IMG/VR virus record: IMGVR_UViG_3300031766_000075
Coordinates: 1 to 22,783 of that record
DNA: 22,783 nucleotides
Origin: a virus
Direction: 5' to 3' (one strand)
Positions 1 through 5,649 of this stretch are shown here, one piece after another. The notes below the pieces were generated by a model. That model had not been told where the DNA came from and searched no databases. It was given only the letters and a program-made list of their open reading frames with translations. Numbering within the stretch: the stretch's first letter is position 1; each line of letters starts with the position of its first letter. Both the position numbers and the translations under genes were made by a program.

Positions 1-4
1 TATA

Positions 5-33
5 AGTATAACAGGTAAACCACTGAAAGTCAA
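5..33 (-). promoter_or_regulatory. sigma70-type promoter at left window edge
   Basis: Read on the minus strand there is TTGACT, a 17-base spacer and TATACT (-35 at 33..28, -10 at 10..5). The -35 contains the TGA stop codon of the last gene in the window, so the promoter is nested in that gene's end and fires out of the window to the left. Same architecture as the promoter before uvsE. The gene it serves is not visible. Confidence 0.6.
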
Positions 34-215
34 GGCTTTTTTTCGCTGAGTAGCTTTAAATCGTAGTCCCAGATGTTGTCTCCAACCTTACCGTTTTGCC
101 ACAATACCTTGAACACTTTATTTAGAGCGGTTGAGTGTGGCACTGAGGCAACAACTATTCCAACCCAGCGTCGGCCGGTTGGGTGGTTGTCTTTCACTAG
201 GTCACCGACCTTCAC
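30..215 (-). CDS. small SH3-like GDLV-family protein A
   Basis: 61 residues, GTG start preceded by GGAG eight bases upstream. It opens M-K-V-G-D-L-V, then has a W-V-G-I-V strand near residue 17, a K-V-L-W-Q-N-G turn near residue 36 and an acidic/basic end. The alternation of short hydrophobic strands with a central N-G or D-G turn suggests a small beta barrel of the SH3/KOW kind; this is a fold guess from pattern, not a known family match. It is the last of five consecutive paralogues and overlaps its upstream neighbour by 14 bases. Function unknown; binding nucleic acid or a protein partner are both possible. Confidence 0.75.
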   Translation of the reverse strand: MKVGDLVKDNHPTGRRWVGIVVASVPHSTALNKVFKVLWQNGKVGDNIWDYDLKLLSEKKP

Positions 216-384
216 TAACTAACTCCAATTCATCATGATCGTTTTCTATCGGTCCGGTGGTGTTACCATCAAACCAAAGCACATAAACGATAGAGCTTCC
301 AGTAATCTTGCTGACGATTCGCGTCTGTAGAACAATGCCCATTCCATCATCGGCGCGCCATCGTACCAGGTCACCTGCTTTCAT
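202..384 (-). CDS. small SH3-like GDLV-family protein B
   Basis: 60 residues starting M-K-A-G-D-L-V-R. It carries the family pattern: a G-I-V strand at about residue 16, V-L-W-F-D-G at 35-40 and L-E-L-V-S-E at the end, which closely parallels the L-K-L-L-S-E end of the downstream paralogue. The ATG sits in an ATGA overlap with the stop of the preceding gene, so the two are probably translationally coupled. Function unknown. The recurring V-L-W-x-(N/D)-G turn suggests gene duplication rather than chance. Confidence 0.75.
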   Translation of the reverse strand: MKAGDLVRWRADDGMGIVLQTRIVSKITGSSIVYVLWFDGNTTGPIENDHDELELVSEGR

Positions 385-548
385 GGCACAATCTTTCTCA
401 TTAAATCGTCAGACCAATGCTCTCTCTTGCCTGTGTGTTGGTCCACAAGAATGTGCCAACATTCAGTTACCTCAACAATGATTCCGTAACCCATTACTTC
501 ACCTGAAGCAGCGCGGTATTGGACATAATCACCCACATCTATGTTCAC
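381..548 (-). CDS. small SH3-like GD(Y/L)V-family protein C, GTG start
   Basis: A 55-codon gene that is easily missed because it starts with GTG. Reading from 548 gives V-N-I-D-V-G-D-Y-V-Q-Y-R, then G-Y-G-I-I-V-E-V, W-H-I-L-V-D, and an end in D-L-M-R-K-I-V-P with TGA at 383..381. The start is supported by a strong Shine-Dalgarno (TGGAGG, seven bases before GTG) and by filling what would otherwise be a gap. Its stop overlaps the next ATG (ATGA). The pattern (G-D-Y-V, G-I-I-V, a strand-turn-strand) matches its neighbours, so it belongs to the same paralogous set. No known function. Confidence 0.75.
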   Translation of the reverse strand: MNIDVGDYVQYRAASGEVMGYGIIVEVTECWHILVDQHTGKREHWSDDLMRKIVP

Positions 549-696
549 TGATAACCTCCACTGACCGTTCGTGAGTAAAAACGATTACTCCGTCAGATCT
601 CAAAACATCAAAATAACCGTTGCCTGTGAGTAGACTCGCGATCACACCTATGAAACTGTGATTACGCCTGTGCCTCACCAAATCACCGACTTTCAT
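529..696 (-). CDS. small SH3-like GDLV-family protein D
   Basis: 55 residues. The frame stays open further upstream, but the ATG at 696..694 is chosen because it has GGAGGTG just before it and gives the family N-terminus M-K-V-G-D-L-V-R. A G-V-I-A strand near residue 17, a D-V-L-R-S-D-G turn near 30-36 and a V-E-V-I-S-E end follow, as in the paralogues. It overlaps the upstream gene by 14 bases and the downstream gene by 20. Function unknown. Confidence 0.75.
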   Translation of the reverse strand: MKVGDLVRHRRNHSFIGVIASLLTGNGYFDVLRSDGVIVFTHERSVEVISEHRCG

Positions 697-904
697 TAAG
701 CACCTCCACGAAACCAGGGTCACCAAACCTAACGTGTGTATCAGGACCACTGGTGGAAACAAAAACCCGATACTTAACATTGGCGCTATTTTCTGGTTCA
801 ATGACGTCGACGACACCGATCTGGTTTTGCCACCACCAGCTACATCCAGGTACATCCGGAAGCCTAACCAGGTCACCTATCTTGATTTCTTCCATAAAGC
901 TCAT
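683..904 (-). CDS. small SH3-like GDLV-family protein E
   Basis: 73 residues from the first ATG; an ATG at 895..893 (giving M-E-E-I-K-I-G-D-L-V-R) fits the family N-terminus better and is the likelier start. A tryptophan run near residues 23-25 is followed by G-V-V-D-V-I and Y-R-V-F-V, again a strand-rich pattern, and it ends F-V-E-V-L-N-E, similar to the V-E-V-I-S-E of the next paralogue. It overlaps the small membrane protein upstream by 20-30 bases. Function unknown. Confidence 0.7.
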   Translation of the reverse strand: MSFMEEIKIGDLVRLPDVPGCSWWWQNQIGVVDVIEPENSANVKYRVFVSTSGPDTHVRFGDPGFVEVLNESR

Positions 905-1037
905 CCAATTTCTTTTTTTGTTCCACTTTTTTAATTACTTCTCGCCAGAAGTCTTCCTTCTGACGCTGATAAAGAGCGTGTTTGATTCTGTTGCGAATAA
1001 AAAGGAGAACAACTATCCCAATAACAATTTCTATCAT
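873..1037 (-). CDS. small single-pass membrane protein
   Basis: A 54-residue reading frame from ATG 1037..1035 to TGA 875..873. Residues 2-14 are almost entirely hydrophobic (I, V, L, F), followed by R-N-R-I-K and a highly charged Lys/Glu/Gln-rich tail. That is the layout of a short membrane anchor with a basic cytoplasmic tail. AAGGTAG lies about ten bases upstream as a modest ribosome site. A near-consensus promoter ends only six bases before the ATG. It fills a 140-base gap and overlaps the next gene by about 30 bases. Such tiny membrane proteins are common in phage early regions; no specific role can be assigned. Confidence 0.55.
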   Translation of the reverse strand: MIEIVIGIVVLLFIRNRIKHALYQRQKEDFWREVIKKVEQKKKLDELYGRNQDR

Positions 1038-1043
1038 AATACT

Positions 1044-1072
1044 ATTCTACCTTAGTATGTCTGTAATGTCAA
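1044..1072 (-). promoter_or_regulatory. sigma70-type promoter
   Basis: TTGACA (1072..1067), 17-base spacer, TAGAAT (1049..1044), on the minus strand. The -10 contains the TAG stop of the upstream gene. The predicted transcription start falls at or next to the ATG at 1037, so the first transcript would be leaderless or nearly so, or the promoter mainly serves the GDLV genes further on. Confidence 0.65.
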
Positions 1073-1250
1073 TAACTTTTTCTTGTGATTTTGGTACTTC
1101 TTCTATCTCTTGACAGTGGTACCATCCGTTCTTGGTAGGGTCTTGAAATTCAAGATCGACGAGCCATTGGGCGATGCCAATGCAAACACACTTGCGTTTG
1201 AACCTCTTGGACCAATAAGTGTGATTGCATTTGACGTCTCTTGATTTCAT
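1047..1250 (-). CDS. small Cys/His-containing protein of unknown function
   Basis: 67 residues if the ATG at 1250..1248 is used; it overlaps the upstream TGA (ATGA), which favours coupling. A GTG at 1283 would add 11 residues; neither has a clear ribosome site. The N-terminal half is very basic with K-C-N-H near residue 8, C-V-C at 21-23 and H-C at 45-46, and the C-terminal half is acidic. The Cys/His spacing could bind a metal, but the pattern is not a recognised zinc finger. Function unknown. Confidence 0.6.
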   Translation of the reverse strand: MKSRDVKCNHTYWSKRFKRKCVCIGIAQWLVDLEFQDPTKNGWYHCQEIEEVPKSQEKVIDITDILR

Positions 1251-1501
1251 GTTGGAAAGGAATACTCTAGTGTTTTTATACACTTAACAAATTCTTTGTT
1301 TTTCGTGGGTATATATCCTGGTTTGTTTATGAGCTCAAATTGATCCTCTTTTAGCTCCGCCCATTCACCGTTGATCCAAAAGTAAATCAAAGATTTGTTT
1401 GAGTGGGCGTCAAGCTTTATGAAACAACCTTCTTCTCCATTGACGTTCAAGTCAAACAGATCGTAGTCGTCAGTGCAGCGTACTGCTTCACCCCTCTTCA
1501 T
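1247..1501 (-). CDS. small beta-rich protein, possible distant GDLV-family member
   Basis: 84 residues. The frame is open further upstream, but the ATG at 1501 is chosen because AAGGAG lies six bases before it and it shares a base with the preceding stop (TGATG). It begins M-K-R-G-E-A-V-R, resembling the K-x-G-D-L-V start, and contains C-F-I-K-L-D, I-Y-F-W-I-N-G-E-W and F-E-L-I, parallel to the strand, N-G turn and E-L-V end of the GDLV proteins. Membership is an inference from these short matches. Function unknown. Confidence 0.65.
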   Translation of the reverse strand: MKRGEAVRCTDDYDLFDLNVNGEEGCFIKLDAHSNKSLIYFWINGEWAELKEDQFELINKPGYIPTKNKEFVKCIKTLEYSFPT

Positions 1502-1779
1502 CAAAGCTCCTTGCGTATAAGCTGGCTCTTTCTGAGAGAGTCTGCCACGACTTGCGAGATCGAAAGCCGATCGGATTCGTCGCCGCAACAGAATTGTCCA
1601 TTGTTTTCTAGAGCCTCTCTTACGGTGATGAATACCCTCTCGTACGAGTCTTCGGCGTCCGATAAAGCCTTCGTGTCTAGGTTATCTACTTCATGAAACT
1701 CTGAAGTGCGATATTCTTCTTCAATTATCGTCTTCAAATGTCTCCCATTTCTTATTTTTGTCACTCTGTCTAAAGACAC
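1501..1779 (-). CDS. small helical protein of unknown function
   Basis: 92 residues from a GTG with AAGGAAG six bases upstream. This start gives a 59-base overlap with the preceding gene; a TTG at 1737 preceded by GGGAG would cut the overlap to 17 bases and is a fair alternative. The sequence is charged and looks mostly alpha-helical, with C-C at about residues 64-65. A near-consensus promoter inside the preceding gene (1821..1849) would give a leader of about 35 bases to the GTG, supporting expression from here. No family recognised. Confidence 0.55.
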   Translation of the reverse strand: MSLDRVTKIRNGRHLKTIIEEEYRTSEFHEVDNLDTKALSDAEDSYERVFITVREALENNGQFCCGDESDRLSISQVVADSLRKSQLIRKEL

Positions 1780-1966
1780 AATCGTCTTCCTTTCTTATCT
1801 CAAATGACTTGAGTCTTCTTATTTTACCTTTTCCGTAACCGTTTGTCAACAATATATTAAACAAACCTTCACTTACAAAGCCAACGATCACGCCTCGTAT
1901 TTTCGTAACGTGCCCTAGTGGCCTGTCGAGCAAGATGACGCGGTCCCCTTTTTCAAAGTCGTCCAT
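1721..1966 (-). CDS. SH3-like GD-V family protein F
   Basis: 81 residues. N-terminus D-F-E-K-G-D-R-V-I, then R-G-V-I-V-G-F-V and F-N-I-L-L-T-N-G-Y, i.e. the same order of a G-D-x-V strand, a G-V-I-V strand and a strand ending in an N-G turn as in the 30-904 cluster. A charged C-terminal extension of about 25 residues is unlike the others. It starts 19 bases after the thymidine kinase stop with no strong ribosome site; CTATTTAGAG lies directly upstream. Function unknown. Confidence 0.7.
   Translation of the reverse strand: MDDFEKGDRVILLDRPLGHVTKIRGVIVGFVSEGLFNILLTNGYGKGKIRRLKSFEIRKEDDCVFRQSDKNKKWETFEDDN
1821..1849 (-). promoter_or_regulatory. sigma70-type promoter inside gene F
   Basis: TTGACA (1849..1844), 17-base spacer, TAAAAT (1826..1821) on the minus strand, lying within the coding sequence of the SH3-like gene at 1721-1966. 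Predicted start near 1814, upstream of the gene at 1501-1779. The match is good but it is also coding sequence, so chance cannot be excluded. Confidence 0.5.
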
Positions 1967-1985
1967 ACTCTAAATAGGGCGTTGA

Positions 1986-2537
1986 TTAACTTTCTAACAT
2001 GAGCGAGTGTCTATAACATACTGGTTGGTAAGACTCTGCTCCACCTACGAGGACTTCTTTCTCTTCTTTACGCAACCTCTCCGTATAATAAGCGTCGCGG
2101 TTACATTTAGAGCAAACTGCAGGGCAAACTTCTATGTTTGTTGCCCACGGCATAAGCTCCTTAACTTCATCAAATGCCGCGTAGCCGGTTGGCTGCGAAG
2201 ATAATTGCAGTGTAGATACTAAAATTGTCTTTCCTCTCTTAAATAGAGTTAGTAACGCCTGGGCAGACCCGGGTATCATGAACATTTCGTCGACAGCCAC
2301 GACATCGGAGTCGCTGCTCTTCTTCAATATCTCTATTCCCGAGGACACCAGGATCGATTTGTGGGTCTGCCCTTTGTGCGTCACTACTTTGCCAGAAGAA
2401 TACCTTTTGTCTATGTCCGGCTTGAATAGGATTGTTTTCCTATTCTGATACGAGAAGCGTTCAAGAGCGGCTAGCATTCTTGTTGTCTTTCCGCCAAACA
2501 TTGGGCCTGTAAAGATCTTTATTTCTGGTCTTTTCAT
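1986..2537 (-). CDS. tdk: thymidine kinase (type II)
   Basis: Phosphorylates thymidine to dTMP with ATP, salvaging precursors for phage DNA. 183 residues, close to the 190-200 usual for the bacterial/poxviral type II family. The P-loop G-P-M-F-G-G-K-T is at 11-18, the Walker B-like D-E at 83-84 carries the catalytic Glu, and the zinc site is C-x2-C at 142/145 with C-x2-H at 174/177. V-G-G-A-E-S-Y at 164-170 matches the thymidine-binding lasso. All key residues are present, so it should be active. It follows an acidic unknown gene by one base; CTATTTAAG directly precedes the ATG and there is no good Shine-Dalgarno. Fits with dUTPase and GMP reductase in this window. Confidence 0.96.
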   Translation of the reverse strand: MKRPEIKIFTGPMFGGKTTRMLAALERFSYQNRKTILFKPDIDKRYSSGKVVTHKGQTHKSILVSSGIEILKKSSDSDVVAVDEMFMIPGSAQALLTLFKRGKTILVSTLQLSSQPTGYAAFDEVKELMPWATNIEVCPAVCSKCNRDAYYTERLRKEEKEVLVGGAESYQPVCYRHSLMLES

Positions 2538-2538
2538 C

Positions 2539-3027
2539 TTAAATAGTTACTGAAAACTCTCCGCCATTATGCGGAATACTTACTGTCCAGCCTGATGCTG
2601 CGCATAAACTTTCTTTCAGGTTTTTGACAGTTGTCGTAAACTCTGCTGAAACAGTGCAACATCCTCTCTTGTGGTCGTACTGTTCTGTCGAAAACTCTAC
2701 GAACTCGTCTAAATCAAATGGATTTTCTCGAATAGTTTCCGCAATGAACTGTTGAAACTCGTATTCTCCCCTTTCATAATCTTCCAAAAAGTCAGCCTCC
2801 CTCATAGCCTGCAATGCGTTAGTGTCCCCAAAGGCAGTGTGCACAGCCAGCTGAGTGTCAGTAATTAGATCAGCGACCCGATCTGCGGTATCCGTCTCCC
2901 GAACGGCATTCTCTTCTAAGTCCCCTGTAGAGTGCCAGCCTTCGTGCCGATCTTCATAGGTTAGTGTGACGATTGTCTCGTCGGTTACATCAAGGTTGTT
3001 GATGGTATCAATAATTGTTACAGACAT
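2539..3027 (-). CDS. acidic protein of unknown function
   Basis: 162 residues, strongly acidic, with a ribosome site AAAGGAG six bases before the ATG and a 10-base overlap with uvsE upstream. The N-terminal part is rich in Thr/Asp/Glu (D-E-T-I-V-T-L-T-Y-E-D), the middle is helical and acidic, and the C-terminus looks like beta strands (W-T-V-S-I-P ... F-S-V-T-I). Two adjacent cysteines sit near residue 122. No family recognised. Its place between uvsE and tdk in one transcription unit suggests early expression but does not reveal its role. Confidence 0.8.
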   Translation of the reverse strand: MSVTIIDTINNLDVTDETIVTLTYEDRHEGWHSTGDLEENAVRETDTADRVADLITDTQLAVHTAFGDTNALQAMREADFLEDYERGEYEFQQFIAETIRENPFDLDEFVEFSTEQYDHKRGCCTVSAEFTTTVKNLKESLCAASGWTVSIPHNGGEFSVTI

Positions 3028-3986
3028 GTTTTCTCCTTTATTTGTTGATGTCTTTCTGTTGTTGTCGCTCTCAATCTTAAGAGCGCTAATTCTTTCTTCT
3101 TACATTCTAGCATAATATCGTGTGTTTGTCCATGGTTTTCTACTGGTCTTTGGATAAAATCTGAATGAGCTTGTTTGCGAATTTTTGGGTCGCCGTATTC
3201 AATAGCTTTCGACTCCGAGACGTGAACAACGGGAGTGATCCAGGGTGGCCAGGTTTTGGCGGCGAGTTTGACTGCTTCTCCTTCTGTGAGTCCTCCGGTG
3301 CAGAATCGATGGTGATGGTAATCGAAAACAATCGGGATTCCAGTTTTGTGATGAATTTTTTCATATATCTCCTTTGTGCTCCACATTGAAGCTTTATCAT
3401 CGTTCTCTAGTGTAAATCTCTTCCTACAGTTGACGTCGAGTCCGTTAGGATTATTGAAGTTCTCAATAAATCTAGCAGCTGTTTTCTCCTTGTCTCCGTA
3501 AGTGCCGCCAACATGAATATTTATCTTGTTGTAGTGGCTTGGCTCAAATCCCATCATGTCAAAGATGCGAGAGTGCATGTTTAAGTCCTTGTACGCCTTC
3601 TCTACGACGTTCTTGTGGGGTGAGCCAAGGCAATTGTAAGGTCCAGGGTGAAACGTCAGCCTATGGCCGTTTCTCGTGGCATACTCGCCAATTAGCTTGA
3701 GGCGTCTCCTGATCTCTCTGATATCTGGTAAGTCCTCATATTCATACTCTGAAGCCCATGGAAAGATGTCTGAAGACATGCGATAGAACTTGATACTGTT
3801 CTGCTCGTTCCACTTCAGTATTCTAAGTAGGTCCATAATATTGTCAAGCGCTAGTTCCGATGCGTATTTGACGCCTTTAGCTTTGAATGTACGCTTAATC
3901 ATAGAGCGGTTAGTCATGATACGCATTGATTTTGGCACGTCGGATAATGTCATGTTGATGCAGGCATAGCCGTAGTTCTGTGTCAC
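3018..3986 (-). CDS. uvsE: UV DNA damage endonuclease (UvsE/UVDE)
   Basis: Metal-dependent TIM-barrel endonuclease that nicks DNA 5' of UV photoproducts to start repair. 322 residues. Family signatures in order: Y-A-C-I-N-M near 7-12, R-M-S-S-D-I-F-P-W 69-77, F-H-P-G 112-115, I-H-V-G-G-x-Y-G-D-K 157-166, L-E-N-D-D 193-197, F-D-Y-H-H-H 221-226, V-H-V-S-E 254-258, D-I-M-L-E 290-294. Metal ligands H113, H158, E194, D222 and H255 are all in place. The lysine that the Thermus enzyme modifies two residues before the last of these His is Val here. GTG start with AAGGAA five bases upstream, 31 bases after a consensus promoter. Light-exposed habitat is plausible. Confidence 0.95.
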   Translation of the reverse strand: MTQNYGYACINMTLSDVPKSMRIMTNRSMIKRTFKAKGVKYASELALDNIMDLLRILKWNEQNSIKFYRMSSDIFPWASEYEYEDLPDIREIRRRLKLIGEYATRNGHRLTFHPGPYNCLGSPHKNVVEKAYKDLNMHSRIFDMMGFEPSHYNKINIHVGGTYGDKEKTAARFIENFNNPNGLDVNCRKRFTLENDDKASMWSTKEIYEKIHHKTGIPIVFDYHHHRFCTGGLTEGEAVKLAAKTWPPWITPVVHVSESKAIEYGDPKIRKQAHSDFIQRPVENHGQTHDIMLECKKKELALLRLRATTTERHQQIKEKTCL

Positions 3987-4017
3987 GCGAGTTCCTTAGT
4001 GTTGTGATTGTTTATAA

Positions 4018-4046
4018 AGTATAGCTTAAGTCTTGCGAAATGTCAA
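4018..4046 (-). promoter_or_regulatory. sigma70-type promoter for uvsE-tdk unit
   Basis: TTGACA (4046..4041), 17-base spacer, TATACT (4023..4018), minus strand. The TGA inside the -35 is the stop codon of the upstream cytidylyltransferase-like gene. The flanking AAAACCC before and TTTC after the -35 are shared with the groEL promoter. It lies in a 56-base gap and leaves a 31-base stretch to the uvsE GTG. Confidence 0.8.
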
Positions 4047-4465
4047 GGGTTTTCTGCACCTGAAGATGCAGATTCCACTAATTCGGAACTAGATTGAATC
4101 TTACCTCCGCCGGCGTTCCAGACAAGTATGATACCCATCTCTTCACAGATAAGAGATTCTGGGGTATTATTTTCGCCGCGGTCGCCCCCATTAGCAAAAA
4201 GGGCCGGCTTAATTCTTCGTATGGCCTCGCATACGGTGCCATCAGAGTCATCAACGGCGACAGCGCTGTGTACACCCTCTATGGATTCTATGATCTCAGC
4301 GCGTTCGGCCCAAGGCATAAATACGTATCCCTTTTTCCTCATTAACCAGTCGTCTGAATTGACTACTACTACTACTTCCCCGAACTTTGCAGCTTCCAAA
4401 ATCATGCGGACATGTCCCACGTGGATAGGATCGAACCCTCCTGATACCATTATCTTTCTTTTCAT
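4043..4465 (-). CDS. cytidylyltransferase-like nucleotidyltransferase
   Basis: 140 residues from the ATG at 4465..4463, chosen because AAGGAGTGAG precedes it perfectly. The N-terminus has the family signature G-G-F-D-P-I-H-V-G-H-V (HxGH class of adenylyl/cytidylyltransferases such as TagD, the RfaE C-domain and FAD synthase), with V-N-S-D-D after the second strand and F-A-N-G-G-D-R near residue 89. This fold transfers a nucleotide to a phosphorylated sugar, polyol or cofactor precursor. The substrate cannot be told from sequence alone; heptose-phosphate or glycerol-phosphate activation are the common options. A sugar-surface role is possible, as the nearby window also encodes a second nucleotidyltransferase-like protein. 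Confidence 0.88.
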   Translation of the reverse strand: MKRKIMVSGGFDPIHVGHVRMILEAAKFGEVVVVVNSDDWLMRKKGYVFMPWAERAEIIESIEGVHSAVAVDDSDGTVCEAIRRIKPALFANGGDRGENNTPESLICEEMGIILVWNAGGGKIQSSSELVESASSGAENP

Positions 4466-4466
4466 C

Positions 4467-4682
4467 TCACTCCTTTTCTGACACAATCAGCGCGCCAGTA
4501 TTATATGAATCTCTTTCTCTACAGAACCAGCCATACTCCCTCACTACTCGTATTGCGATTCGCCTCATCATGTCAGAGTTGCCAGTAATGATTTGACACG
4601 GAAGCTGCACAAAGTTCAGGAACATTCTGATCCTGTCCTCTGCGTCTCTATGTCTTGTTCCGTGAAGGTCTAGGCTCTCCAT
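4467..4682 (-). CDS. Smr-domain protein
   Basis: 71 residues, a minimal Smr (small MutS-related) domain. L-D-L-H-G at 4-8 is the hallmark motif, followed by an amphipathic helix, I-I-T-G-N-S at 32-37 in the place of the usual T-G-x-G, and R-R-I-A-I-R-V-V. Smr domains nick branched or junction DNA, or cleave RNA at collided ribosomes. The canonical glycine of T-G-x-G is Ser here, so nuclease activity is uncertain. It overlaps the upstream SH3-like gene by 35 bases and is followed one base later by the nucleotidyltransferase gene. Confidence 0.82.
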   Translation of the reverse strand: MESLDLHGTRHRDAEDRIRMFLNFVQLPCQIITGNSDMMRRIAIRVVREYGWFCRERDSYNTGALIVSEKE

Positions 4683-4950
4683 CTTCTATCTCTATCTTAA
4701 ATAGCCAATTGACAGACACATAGCCTAAATTACTACTGACCTTGTTTGCCGTGGGCGCAATCTTATCAAAGAAGCCGTCATATTTTGTTCCTGGCTGGAT
4801 CTGTATGAGCGCTTTTTCTTTGTTTAGTTGATTTTCGTATTGCGGGTGCATAAATTTTATTATCACGCCTATCCATGTCTTTCCGTAAAGAATGTGGGTG
4901 ACCAGATCTCCTGCTTTGAGATCTTTCGTTCTCGATGTTCGATGCGACAC
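4648..4950 (-). CDS. SH3-like GDLV-family protein G, extended
   Basis: 100 residues, GTG start with AGGGG nine bases upstream. An eight-residue lead is followed by D-L-K-A-G-D-L-V-T, then W-I-G-V-I-I-K-F, the same opening as the 30-904 cluster nearly 4 kb away. After that comes a long insertion (N-K-E-K-A-L-I-Q-I-Q ... Y-D-G-F-F-D) and a basic tail. It is the longest family member. It overlaps the Smr gene by 35 bases. Function unknown. Confidence 0.72.
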   Translation of the reverse strand: MSHRTSRTKDLKAGDLVTHILYGKTWIGVIIKFMHPQYENQLNKEKALIQIQPGTKYDGFFDKIAPTANKVSSNLGYVSVNWLFKIEIEDGEPRPSRNKT

Positions 4951-5053
4951 AATAAATAACCCCTAACATAATTAAGGAACAAATCCACATTATCAGCATA
5001 ATATACCTAATCCTGTGAATAAAGTTCAAAAAATATGCAAAAGGCTTGCTCAT
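4778..5053 (-). CDS. possible overlapping small membrane protein
   Basis: A 91-codon frame whose ATG overlaps the stop of the preceding gene (TAATG). Residues 17-38 form a strong hydrophobic segment (Y-I-M-L-I-M-W-I-C-S-L-I-M-L-G-V-I-Y) after an Arg/His-rich lead, as in a real membrane anchor. After residue 40 it runs out of frame over the GTG-started SH3-like gene for 173 bases and is just charged sequence. It fills an otherwise empty 102-base gap. No good ribosome site. It may be a genuine nested gene or a chance hydrophobic frame. Confidence 0.35.
   Translation of the reverse strand: MSKPFAYFLNFIHRIRYIMLIMWICSLIMLGVIYCVASNIENERSQSRRSGHPHSLRKDMDRRDNKIYAPAIRKSTKQRKSAHTDPARNKI
5000..5029 (-). 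promoter_or_regulatory. weak sigma70-like site before gene G
   Basis: TTGAAC (5029..5024), 18-base spacer, TATATT (5005..5000). The -10 is good but the -35 matches only four of six. It lies in the only gap between the LeuA-domain gene and gene G, so it could drive the G-smr-nucleotidyltransferase unit. Confidence 0.3.
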
Positions 5054-5649
5054 TAGTTGTCGTAACTGTTGACAGTGGTCAAAAAATGAAGATCTGATAA
5101 ACATTTTTGCACTATATCCGCTCGGTTTCGCGACTCAGCTTCAGATATTATTAGCCGGATCTTCTTGAATGCCTTGTCGCAGTTTATGTAGAACTGAAAT
5201 GCTTCCAAAGTTGCCGCTAAACTGGAGTATAATATAGACCGGGACGTGTATTTAAACTCAGCCGCTGGTCGGGCTCTGACCTCCATTGTAAGGGAGACTG
5301 TTGTCTTCGCGTCGGTGCCCATGGAGTTTTTAGGCTGCACGAATTCGGGTTTTACTTGGTAATCCACCAACCTAATGTTTCGCAGACTGGGGTTTTTACT
5401 AACATATTGGCTGTGACAGGCTTTGAAAATACCATCTACGAACCCTTTTGCCTTGTCTTCAGTTATCTCGCGACATGTTCGAACTCCCCCTATCGTCTCG
5501 TTTATAGCTAGCTCAACACATGTGAAGTCACTACTCCAAGACTCCTTTACCGATATGTCGTGTGGAGATATTTCTAGTGCCTGTGATTGCAGCACTCTCT
5601 CGAAAAGTTCTCTTACGTTTTGTCTTTTGATCTGCTGAGGTGTTTTCAT
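5053..5649 (-). CDS. stand-alone LeuA/CimA-type regulatory (allosteric) domain protein
   Basis: 198 residues. The middle matches the C-terminal regulatory domain of isopropylmalate/citramalate synthases in order: C-V-E-L-A strand and a K-A-K-G-F-V-D-G-I-F-K-A helix (the G-x-G-P-V-D-A-x-x-x-A region, residues about 68-80), L-V-D-Y-Q-V at 95-100, G-T-D-A near 112, T-V-S-L-T-M-E-V, then S-R-S-I-L-Y-S-S-L-A-A-T-L-E-A in the place of the S-x-D-I-I-x-A-S-x-x-A helix. No catalytic TIM barrel is present. The host domain dimerises and binds leucine or isoleucine. Here it may have been recruited as a dimeric ligand-binding module or as a partner of the host enzyme; this is inference. It abuts the PcfJ-like gene without a gap. 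Confidence 0.65.
   Translation of the reverse strand: MKTPQQIKRQNVRELFERVLQSQALEISPHDISVKESWSSDFTCVELAINETIGGVRTCREITEDKAKGFVDGIFKACHSQYVSKNPSLRNIRLVDYQVKPEFVQPKNSMGTDAKTTVSLTMEVRARPAAEFKYTSRSILYSSLAATLEAFQFYINCDKAFKKIRLIISEAESRNRADIVQKCLSDLHFLTTVNSYDN

Noticed and set aside
3140-3400. Minus-strand open frame inside uvsE in another frame
   Set aside because: It lies wholly inside a clearly conserved endonuclease gene.
3820-3847. TTGACA, 16 bases, TAGAAT inside uvsE
   Set aside because: A good-looking match but in coding sequence of a conserved gene with no gene start soon after; treated as chance.
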